A stretch of 18,000 nt of DNA, from positions 1 to 18,000 of the forward strand of contig NXFV01000539.1 of assembly GCA_002803225.1 (NCBI GenBank), given 5' to 3'. Of this stretch, positions 9,466-18,000 are shown piece by piece; the first letter of the stretch is position 1; every line of letters starts with the position of its first letter. This DNA is from Gamarada debralockiae (Eukaryota; Ascomycota; Leotiomycetes; Helotiales; Hyphodiscaceae). The notes under the pieces were generated by a model. It did not search any database. It was not told where the DNA came from and saw only the letters and a program-made list of their open reading frames with translations. A program made the translations under genes and the position numbers.

Positions 9466-10596
9466 ATGTAGACGAGATAGAGGAATGGGACTCAGGGCAA
9501 TTCCTCAAATTAAGAAGTCAGGAATAGATACGATACTATTCATAAGAGTTGTGCGATATATCAGTCAGAAACTTGTTCCATTTACAGAATTAATAATGGA
9601 GGGTATGTCACGGCCACTTTTGTAGAGCTCTATCCTAGATTCAGGTAGGTCTCTTTACGATTTGTAGGCCTTATAGCTTGAGGGAAGGTAGTGGATCTAT
9701 TTACCAACTCATGACTCTGCGTTCTTTTGATTGGTGATGATGACCTGCGGGTTAGGATAATAGTTGGCCGAAACGCCAACTTTGAAGGAGAATTTTATCG
9801 TATTAGAGAAGTTAGATGATTGGGCGTTTGACCATTGAAATAACTCTCTTGACTTTGATTTGTGGTAACCATTCAATGATCTCCGACCATACTTCCGTTT
9901 GGCCTGAGAAGCTTAGATTCTGGCTGTTCTATAAGCTGAGAATTCCTCGACGAGCAATAGATCTTGAGATGATTTTGTAAGTCATCAGTAGTTTTAAAGC
10001 CATAAACACAGTTATGACATGTATGATAGAAGCACTGAAGTTCAGTTCAAGATACCTGAGACCGGAAATCCTTGTGGCTTTGCCATCATAGGTCAAATCT
10101 TTGAGGCTTTCGTGGAACTCCACTCGCGACTCGACTGTCGACAAAGCTCTGGGCGTCTTCAAGTTTCCGTATTCTAAATGAGTGTCCGATGCGAAAAGCT
10201 AAGCAGGACGACGATATAACCCTGCAGGCGCTTGCCATTTAGTCTCAGTTCCGCAGTCTAGTCATGCGGTACCAGGCGCTATAGAAAGACATTCAATTGA
10301 AAGGGCAAGCAAAAGATTCGCCAGACTCGTTATTTCTGGTGTGGCGAAGAGACTCAAATATCACCTTAACGATATCTACCGGCTTGTTTTTTTCTTTAAA
10401 AGTAATAAGTAGGCTTGTCAATTCATTTCGACAACGTGGGAGTCTTCGTTAACGAGTCTCTGAATTTGGCCATTGGCACCTGGCTCTTAATAATTTGGTT
10501 ATGCTTGTATTGGCCAGCGAATCTGGGCACCAGTCTCTTACCCTTTCGAGACTGCTCGGCTCACTCATATTTCAGGTCTAATTAACAAATATTGCA
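9466..10596. other. No supported gene
   Basis: Both strands are full of stops. The longest frame is 77 codons on the minus strand (9929-10162) with a hydrophobic middle (SASIIHVITVFMALKLLM) that might form one membrane segment, but it has no family resemblance and the region is moderately AT-rich, so chance is a good explanation. It is the 3' flank of the membrane-protein gene. Confidence 0.35.
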
Positions 10597-13093
10597 TCAT
10601 ATTACCCTCAAAGGACTCGTTAATCCGCTATACAGGTCGCCCTCGACAACTTCGCTAACACCTTGGACTTCGCTTCCGAACGAAAGATGCCCCACGGATG
10701 TATCATTTGGTTGAGTCTGATTATTTCCTAAATCCGGGATTACGCCCCACTTCAGCTTGCTAGTGGCAAGGTCAACGACCTCTCGTCGCGCTGTTCCGCT
10801 GTTCTCAGCCCAGTTGTCTTCTTCAATGACGAGAGTTTTACTAGTGGAACTACTCCGTTCAGGGGAAGGTATGGAAGATGGTACGCAGTGGCAGGCTGCA
10901 GATATTACGGCGGAGCAGTTTCCTGCGATAACCATCTTCCCAGGTAGCTTCGAAGCGGCTAATATAATGGGAACGAGCGCAAGGCCGAGGCATATGATGA
11001 GTGATATGAAGATGGTGATAGTGGAGAACTGTAATACCCGGTAAATGCTGCTTTCATAAGGCCAGTACGCGTCATAGCCTGGATTTTGATCTCAGTTAGC
11101 AAAGACTCATCCTACTGAGCAATTCCGACTGGAATACGACTTACCCTCGTAGATGATGAGATAGAGACAGTTAGAAAACAGCCAATGAAGTGTTATACTA
11201 ACGACTAGCAGCGGTATCGACCAGTGATAGGGCAATTGTAACCGGTATGTTGACCGTTGTTGGCCCTTTTTCAGAGTAACCCGCAGCGGTAAATATTTAA
11301 CACTGAATGCTGCCCATTCAAATTCGCTGCAGATCCTTGTAAACAAGCCATTATACACCATGTAAGCCATGGAAAGTAGTAGTTGGGGTATATTTGCCAA
11401 TATAATCAGAACATTGATGTTGTCTTTCGAATTCCCCAGGATCTGTTCCAGATTGAGTTCTGGATTACGCGGGTCTTGACCAAAATAAGAATAACCACTG
11501 TCAATAATCAGCCGCTGCACTATGATTTTGTCGAAGAAGTTCGTTGTGGAACACCTACAGGGCCCTATTACTCGCGGCCCGATGATAGAAAAACCCAGCA
11601 ACTCCTAGACATGACGTGACGATTGCGTATGACCATATCCATATTGACCAAGGAATGGCGGAGCCTGCACGCCTAGAAGGGGTTCTCCATGCGCTTGATA
11701 CTGGTTTCCAGGCGATGTTCCCCATCCTCCTATGGATGAAATCATTTCGACTATGGGAACACATCCCAATGGTTGTCTGGTCCGGAATATTGATGAACGA
11801 TTCAATAGCATCTCCAAGGGTCATGAATGGATTTTGATCTTTCCATCCGAGTAAGATAATGGCGCAGAGCAGAGTCTTAATGAAACCAATGAGACAAACG
11901 ATGCCAAGTAGTTGGTTATCGATATCAACCTTACAAGGCACGTCGTAGGGTTCTGAGAGGCAATAGTATGCCTTCATGTAAACGTACTCGGCTTGGACGA
12001 AAGAACTATATGTCTCGTTCGTACCTCCTATACTCATTGCAAACAATCCAGTTTGAAGGTTCATAATGAGCAAGTAATCTAGAGATTCGCTCCACGGATC
12101 CAGGTCGGCAGAGTAAGTCACTTCGTTAACCCAGCTATCGGTTCGTGAGAGGTATTCAACGTCCCAAATCGGGCTACGAATGTTTGCAAGATCTGCAGGC
12201 ACCTCTTTAGAAACATTTTTGTAAACTTCTGCTGATGACCAATCAATTGTTTGACCCAGTGTTTCGTTCTGATTGCTCACGACCATAACCGCGTGTCGAT
12301 ATGTGGTTAAGACAGAAGGCGTCGTGTTGTATCTTTGATAGCAATCCTGTAGATTAAGTTTCTCCCATGTTCCCGTTGTAATAGACTTAGAAATATTTTG
12401 TAAAGTATTAATCCGGCCATCAGGTTGGGTAAGACCGGCTTGGCTAATAATGGGAAGCGATCCATTCGAATCAGCGCCTTCGGTGAAGGACTCGGTGCTG
12501 ATTACGAACAGGAAGTCGGTGGAGCCCTTCGTTTGTATGACGGTGCTGTTGAATATGAGATGGAGTGGGATCGTCGTGGAAGCCAGTATCAGCCAAAAGA
12601 TCGTGTTGGCGGCCGGTAAGAAGCGAATGTTCCGCCAAGACTGAACCCCGATTTCGAGCCACCGGCCTCGAGCATGGGCTTTGTCGACATCCTTTCGCGT
12701 AGGGGCCACCAATACTTGCATGAAGAAGTTCGACGAAGCTAATACGATCGAGGCGATGATGTTGATCGCGAGATGCAGAAGTATTGTCATTCGAGAGGCC
12801 TGGCTACACTCGCCCGAGAACAAGCGGCTGGTGCCACTGAACGATGAGCTACCACTCCCTAGCTTGAATACCGACAAGAAGAGCAAAATAGTCAGCAAGA
12901 CTGTTGTCGACGCACTCAGGACGGTGAGCAGGACAGCGCTTCCCCGCCATCCGTGACCCAGGAACCGCCTGGAGCCCGACATATTGTCACAGGTCGTCAA
13001 CTCGGAGATTCTAGAAAGTAGAAACCAGGCAACGTCTCGAGTGACAATTGATCTGATCAGATCATCGGGTCTCTCTTTTAAAGCCAGAACCAT
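10597..13093 (-). CDS. Multi-pass membrane protein with DUF6536-like N-terminal domain
   Basis: The model has three exons: 13093-11572, 11519-11145 and 11078-10597, giving 792 residues and a TGA stop. The N-terminal part matches what I recall of DUF6536, a fungal domain of unknown function: a membrane segment after GHGWRGSAVLL, then GECSQASRM, a second membrane segment, then SNFFMQVLVAPTRKDVDKA and GRWLEIGVQSWRNIR, then a third segment ending PLHLIFNST. A large hydrophilic section with several N-x-S/T sites follows (likely lumenal or extracellular). It is followed by about five more hydrophobic segments, including LLGIVCLIGFIKTLLCAIIL, ANIPQLLLSMAYMVYNGLFT and TITIFISLIICLGLALVPII. KGQQRSTYRLQLPYHWSIP is typical of the C-terminal half of such proteins. 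The tail is Ser/Thr-rich and probably cytosolic. ATG 13093 is the first in frame after a stop at 13142; ATG at 12982 (MSGSRRF) is an alternative. Unlike its neighbours it has no internal stop. The role is unknown. Confidence 0.8.
11079..11144 (-). other. Predicted intron 2 of the membrane-protein gene
   Basis: On the minus strand the segment starts GTAAGT and ends ATCCAG, with an exact CTAAC branch-site motif about 20 bases before the acceptor. It is 66 bases long. Splicing joins LIIYEG to YDAYWPYESS in phase. Confidence 0.85.
11520..11571 (-). other. Predicted intron 1 of the membrane-protein gene
   Basis: On the minus strand the segment starts GTAATA and ends CATAG, 52 bases. It joins GVAGFFYHRAA to MQRLIIDSGYS in correct phase and removes the TAG that ends the first frame. 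The donor is not the common GTAAGT/GTATGT type and I see no clear branch site, so a single-base frameshift near 11590 is the alternative explanation. Confidence 0.55.
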
Positions 13094-14754
13094 CGTCTCA
13101 GCTGGGCTGGGGGTCAATGTGGCGTTTACACCGCCTGGATTTCAAGCGCCAAAGCGCTTGCTCAGCCACGCCGCCCCAGGCTTTATTGGATACTGATCTT
13201 AGGGGGAAGGTACAACAAGACGGGCTAAGCCTAAAATGCAGGTTTCCAATAAGCGAGGGACGGCTTAATGTTTCTTGCGTGAATAGCTTGCTTCAGGTTG
13301 GCACAGTCACAGATATTAGTAGTTAATAGTTATAGTAGAGTGGTTACAATTAGTTATTGAGCTTAATTTCCATTGTTAAAATTTTTTTTTTTTTAAATCG
13401 CTAACGTTCGTCCCTGCGTGCCGAGAAACCCACCGTGCCGAGAAAAAAGATAACTACTTTGACTTTAAGCAACTTAGGCTCTGCGCACACATTAATATTT
13501 CCTATAGTTCTGTACAAGTCGTGTGCTATGGCCACTCCTAAACACTTAGAACCCCTTCTACCTAGAAAATTACGATCGTGTCATCGCCTTTACGCTTGAT
13601 TTGCAGAGAGCTTACTTTTATATCATAATGCAATTCCTTTACTACAGCACTACCATTAAGCTTATACAACTTTCGAAGCTCATATAAGCCTATATCTGAC
13701 CCTTAGAGTCCCATAGTAATGCTGGGAAGTCATCATCAGCCTTATGTCTGCTGTGGCACGCAAATTCATACAAGGTCGCTACGCCGATCAGTACCTCTAA
13801 CTGAAGCGATCGCAATCCCAGCCAGCGCAAAACAGCCCTGCACGTCCCTATAGCCAGCACGTGACCTCTGATAGAAGTTTCTGGAAGAACGCCACACTTC
13901 AAGTCAGGCCTGTGGTTGTGCAGAGTCTTGGCAAACGGGCCGACCTCAGCCCCGCAGCCTTGCAATCCAACTCAACCTGGCCATGCCTCTCTCTGAAAAT
14001 ACCTACAGAATTCACCACCTCACAAGGGTGTGGCCGGTGCGGGTCGGCCGCCCTCCTTGCTAGCGGGGGCGAGTTAAAGTACCTTTGCTTTTAATGTCTG
14101 CTATAAACACCGTTAATTATGCTGCTACTATTTCAAGTGATCTAGTGGAGATGCTTTGTTTCGATGGGCATACGGAGAAAAGGATCAGCTGACCACGTAG
14201 GACAAGACTACGTAGGCAGCAGCCGATTGAACTACCCTACCTTCGCAAACTCAGTCTGAGAATTATCACCCAACCCTATCATAAACCGCGCAACTGAAGT
14301 CAAGAGCTTATTTTGTAGAAGTCATCTAATGCTATCTAGCGCAACATATCGTTGTCTCTATTAGCAACGGCTGAAGTTATTCTGATGTGTCAAGAAGCGT
14401 GGGATGATAGCCTCTTCCAGGTAGGCCCTAATAGTAACTAGTATTAATATTTCAGCTAACAGAGTTGGTATAGAAGGTATATATCCTACTAACGCACTTT
14501 ATTCTAGGAAGTAAGTAGACCTGCGAATATTGGCATAAAATGCTACTATTACTCCTATCGCGCCTGGTGGTGTAGCTTCGACGCCAGAACGAACGCCGGC
14601 TCAAGATCGTCACAACCTGGGCAAAGTCCCCTCTCTTGAAGCTCCATTCCCTTGGACAAAGCCCAGCAAACCTGTTCTCCTATATTTCTCAGAAGTAAGT
14701 CTACCATGTGCTTCACTGAGTACACTAGCGCCTAAATGCGTAGGACCTTGAACT
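13094..14754. other. Non-coding region between divergent genes
   Basis: The membrane-protein gene and the downstream HET gene point away from here, so it should hold both promoters. It contains an AT-rich part (13325-13400) with a 13-base T run at 13382-13394, and the second 25-bp repeat copy. Frames at 13690-13965 (-) and 13861-14094 (+) overlap each other and have no recognisable domain. I see no RNA gene. Confidence 0.35.
13402..13426 (+). repeat. 25-bp dispersed repeat, copy 2
   Basis: The segment runs taacgttcgtccctgcgtgc then cgaga, matching 7313-7337 at 22 of 25 positions in the same orientation. Its end overlaps a short tandem motif: cgtgccgagaaa occurs at 13417-13428 and again at 13434-13445. 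Spaced subterminal repeats of this kind are typical of DNA-transposon ends, but no partner end or target duplication was found. Confidence 0.45.
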
Positions 14755-16729
14755 ATGTATCTTAGTCCCTGCACCATCGGTCTTCGAATTTACGCAGACT
14801 TCTACCGATATATACCCGGCTCACTGGCAGTTCTGACAATGGCAAATTCGATACCTCTCTCAACTGCACACGTCCCTCGTGGAATTCCACCTTATACCTA
14901 CATGGCCCTCAAATTAAACGAAATCCGTTTGCTCAAGTTAAAGCGTACGAATCAAAGCACTGGTATTCGAGGAGATCTTATTCACACCAACTTGGATGCA
15001 TCTGGCTTATTCATTGCGATATCGTATGTTTGGGGAGATGACAAGCCTGTGGGAATACTCAGTACCTCGAAAGGAGCAATCCAAATCACGGCTAGCTGCC
15101 AATCCATATTGCAACGGCTTGCTCTCAAGCATCACACTCTCTGGGTATGGATCGATGCTGTCTGCATCGATCAAACTAACACTAAAGAGAAAGCTGTCCA
15201 GGTCTCTCTGATGACTGAAATTTACAGTCGAGCTGAGTTGGTTCTAGCTGACCTTGGTCCGGCCGCCGAAGAGAGTGAGCTGGTCCCAGAAACTGTCAAA
15301 AAGATTATCGAAGGGGTGGATGATGGCTTTTCCAGAGATAGACGTCGTCACCCAGGCGAAATTGCACTTTTCAAGTTGCTTTGTCGGCCTTGGTTTCGAC
15401 GGGTTTGGATTATCCAAGAATTTCTAATGGCTAAAAATCTTCACTTTATTTGTGGTAGTTGGGACCTCAATTGGGTATATCTGTATGGTGCATTTAACAG
15501 TTATGCATCCGGAGACCTTGTGAACTGGTATATATATTCTGGCGGAATCAATCCGGGTCCCGTTTTTGCACTATATTTCAACGGAGTCGATCGTGTTCCA
15601 GATCTCTCGCCGGGTGACGGCGGAGTCGATCTTGATCCCGGACTTTTAATCTCAGGACATCGTGCATTCATAGAATTAAGCGAAGCGAAGCGGCACCTTC
15701 TCGGAGACGGGGTGCTTACTCTTCTTGAATTGCTGCACAACTTCGCGGCACATAAGGCTAGCTTGTCAAGGGATCGCCTTTTCGCATTTCGCAACGTGGC
15801 CATTGATGCTAAGGATGCGGATTTGGAACCGGACTATGACAGTGCTTTCGAAATCATTGTCCGAAGATATGCAGCTTATTTTGTTCGAAATGGGCAAACC
15901 CCTCGACTGATTTCCTCGGCGCGGCCAGCATTACGATCCTCCCGCTTTCCATCCTGGATTCCAGACTGGACGCAGTGGCATGATGGGAATACATTCAGCT
16001 TTGCGGAAGACGAATGAGTCTACTCGGCAACGGGTGACACACGAGAGGTTTCCGCATGCGACGAGGATGCAGGTACTTTAAAGGTTCATGGAGCAAGAAT
16101 CGACGACATTACACAAGTAGTCCATGTTACCAACACGAACGATCAACACTCAGATAGAGGAATATTGGGGAGACTTGCCCAAATATCTAATATTTCTAAC
16201 ACGTCTGATCAACACCCAATCTCGTCGTATGCGGATCGACAAAAATACTATGAACAGATCGATAAGGTATTCGATTCTTTGAGGTCCTACCCAACCGGAG
16301 AGGATTTAATGGAAGTCCACTGGCGCACCCTTATCGGAAACAGAGCCTGGGGGGGGGGAAGTAATCGCGGATTCGGAAGGAATGAGACTTGCGTACCTTG
16401 CAAGTCGAGAGCAACAGGCAACAGGAGGTAGAGACGCACGGCATTTGGTGCAACTATCAGATACTTTCCTTTGTCGCTTCGACAGCTTGACCTCACGTTT
16501 TTGGTTTGGGAGCACATCTGAAGGTTATGTCGGCCTTTTTCCGAAGGAAACCAAATCTGGGGATTCTTTATATCTGATTAGTGGTAGTTCCGTTCCATTT
16601 GTTCTTCGGCGAAGCAAGGAGCGTGGCGAAATGTTTTGCTTAGTGGGAAAATGCTATGTCCACGGCATAATGGAGGGTCAGGCACTAGCATGGAATACTT
16701 TACGATTTGGTACTGTACATATCTGTTAG
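14755..16729 (+). pseudogene. HET-domain (heterokaryon incompatibility) gene, two lesions
   Basis: HET proteins mediate non-self recognition and hyphal cell death in filamentous ascomycetes. The domain is complete: NEIRLLKL (55-62), AISYVWGD (88-95), WIDAVCIDQ (132-140), MTEIYSRAELVLADLG (153-168) and RPWFRRVWIIQE (211-222), followed by PSWIPDWTQW, the usual mark after the domain. The frame stops at TGA 16015-16017 after 420 codons, but the same frame continues with coding character to a ten-G run at 16349-16358. From there the next frame continues as GYVGLFPKETKSGDSLYL, VPFVLRRS and GKCYVHGIMEG, the typical HET C-terminal end, to a TAG at 16729. One G fewer would restore the frame; the two lesions apart, the gene would encode about 657 residues. 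The G run could be an assembly error; the TGA is a separate base change. A 420-residue truncated product carrying the whole HET domain is still possible. ATG 14839 is an alternative start. Confidence 0.85.
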
Positions 16730-16845
16730 CAAGGCGGCCGTTGGAGTAAGCGGGGACGTTACGGAGTGATTGACGGGGAAGACTGTGGAGCAGCCTGCGC
16801 TGCTGTGCTGCTATATGGCTGGTGTCATAATTAGCGGTAATTATA

Positions 16846-18000
16846 CAGTCCCCCCCCCTAAATTGAGGTTATTTCCTTGATTTTACAAGGGGGTCTACCA
16901 GGGGGGCTTACTAGGGTTTTCAGCCAATCAAATACGTAGATTCTTCCAGCTTCTTCTAGAAATATAGTCATGTGACTGGATTCTGCCGTGCAGAAAAATA
17001 GACGGATTTTCTAATGTATCCCAACATTAATATCAACAACAACAACACAATGGATATCCAAGCCTTGCTTTCTACGCCGAAAACACCTCGAATTCTTGAG
17101 ATACCAGACTCTCAGGATATACCCACACGTACCTCTCGAGCTTCTACACAGTCCTGGGACTCTCGAATAGGCCCGCGGCCTAGTGAGTCTCTATCTCCTA
17201 GAATTAACTCCCAAATTAATATCCCACAGACTCCAAAACACTATGCACTTCCTACTACTCGGAGTAATCGAATTAGAATTAAAACAGCGCTCGATTTCGG
17301 CCACACAGCAGCAGAGATACAAGATAAATATGGGTTTACTGCACGACAAATCCAGCACGCTCGACATGCCCGCCTTACACCACAACACCATAGAAAGGGA
17401 CGACGACCAAAGATTAAGACACCAAAACGTCGAGAACTCGAGCAATAGCTTTTAGCCTCTCCTTCCCACTGACATGTTCCCTATCAGTACATTCCTTCTA
17501 TTGCACCAGAGCTTAGTCTACAATGCGGGGAACAAGCTATTCGGACGGCTTTTAAGCTTGTAGGATATAGCCGAAGGGTTGCAAAGAGGAGAGGGTTTTC
17601 AGATAACCCTGAAGTTATAGCAGAGCGTCTAGAGTTTGCGTTAGAGGCAATTCATTGGTCGAAAGAAAGGCTATATCGCCAGATATTTTCCGATAAGGTT
17701 TGGGCACATGGTGGTGCGAATAGTCAGTCATATGTTACAGTGAAGGAAGATGGAAATGATCGATATAGCCCTAGTTGTGTACAACACAAGTATGGAAAGC
17801 TGCCTTCCTAGATGTTTCATAGAACAATCGTCTTTGGTGGCAAGGGACCTGCAGTCTTTTGGGAGAAGGGATGGGGCAGTATTGACTCCTTTAAATATGA
17901 TGCGGTTATACTCAATAACATCCAGGCCTTTTTAGATACAAACCCAAATCATGGCTTCATTTGGATGCAAGATAACGCCTCCTCCCACCGATCAAAAGAG
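16846..18000 (+). mobile_element. Tc1/mariner-like DNA transposon, 5' part
   Basis: The transposase gene at 17014 is preceded by a likely element end. TA at 16844-16845 is followed by CAGT and a run of nine C (16850-16858); many Tc1/mariner ends begin CAGT next to a TA target. G-rich segments at 16889-16893 and 16902-16907 could pair with the C run as an inverted subterminal structure. The end lies about 116 bases after the stop of the HET gene. The element runs off the window, so the other end and the TA duplication cannot be checked. Confidence 0.6.
17014..18000 (+). pseudogene. Tc1/mariner-like transposase, nonsense-interrupted, partial
   Basis: The product would cut and paste the element through its terminal repeats. 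One frame runs from ATG 17014 (alternative ATG 17050) to the window end. The N-terminal third has a helix-turn-helix-like region (TALDFGHTAAEIQDKYGFTA) and a basic stretch (HHRKGRRPKIKTPKRR). The catalytic part shows IFSDKVWAHGG with the first Asp (17692-17694), SYVTVKEDG, GPAVFWEKGWGSIDS, and MQDNASSHRS with the second Asp (17971-17973). The third acidic residue lies beyond the window. Three stops interrupt it: TAG 17446, TGA 17470 and TAG 17809. At both TAGs related transposases, as I recall, have Trp (EQW-LLASPSH, W-MFH). No frameshift is seen, so the copy is inactivated by point mutation alone. Confidence 0.85.

Noticed and set aside
12425..12662. Three short ORFs in 12425-12662 on both strands
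   Set aside because: They overlap the coding frame of the DUF6536-like membrane protein and have no independent support.
13382..13394. 13-base T run as a terminator
   Set aside because: In a fungal genome a T run is not evidence of RNA polymerase II termination, and no small RNA gene with an internal promoter is visible upstream.
15501..15803. 100-codon reverse ORF inside the HET gene
   Set aside because: Shadow of the conserved forward HET frame.
17032..17048. AAC trinucleotide run
   Set aside because: It is a short Asn-coding simple repeat at the transposase N-terminus; not distinctive.
1..18000. CRISPR array, prokaryotic operon or phage signals
   Set aside because: No regularly spaced direct repeats; gene families, introns and codon context are fungal.

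Overview
The window looks like an accessory, transposon-rich stretch of a filamentous ascomycete (Pezizomycotina) genome. The evidence is the gene families (two HET-domain genes, a fungal FunK1-type kinase, a DUF6536-type membrane protein, a Myb/SANT-like fungal protein), short GT-AG introns with CTAAC/CTAAT-like branch sites, and nonsense codons in the context expected from repeat-induced point mutation (RIP). Family names come from motif recognition by eye; no search was run.

Layout: 1-1311 has no supported gene. About 1312-3489 (+) is an old, heavily decayed Myb/SANT-like gene spread over all three frames. 4148-6863 (-) is a FunK1 kinase gene whose main frame runs about 2.4 kb without a frameshift but carries five internal TAG codons, at least four at expected tryptophans. 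6864-8382 holds a possible aminoglycoside-phosphotransferase-like scrap, a short repeat and an AT-rich tract. 8383-8769 (+) is a truncated HET domain, followed by two unrecognised ORFs (8795-9010 and 9055-9465). 9466-10596 has no supported gene. 10597-13093 (-) is the best intact gene, a three-exon multi-pass membrane protein of about 792 residues with a DUF6536-like N-terminus. 13094-14754 is non-coding as far as I can see and holds a second copy of the 25-bp repeat. 14755-16729 (+) is a nearly full-length HET gene broken by one TGA and one G-run frameshift. 16846 to the end (+) is the 5' part of a Tc1/mariner-like transposon with three nonsense codons, cut by the window edge.

The genes do not form an obvious pathway. 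HET proteins act in allorecognition and programmed cell death, and DUF6536-like and FunK1 genes are commonly lineage-variable; any link between them here is only proximity. The clearest biological signal is the mixture of decay styles: indels plus stops in the Myb-like gene, almost pure TGG-to-TAG nonsense in the kinase and transposase, and an open membrane-protein gene between them.
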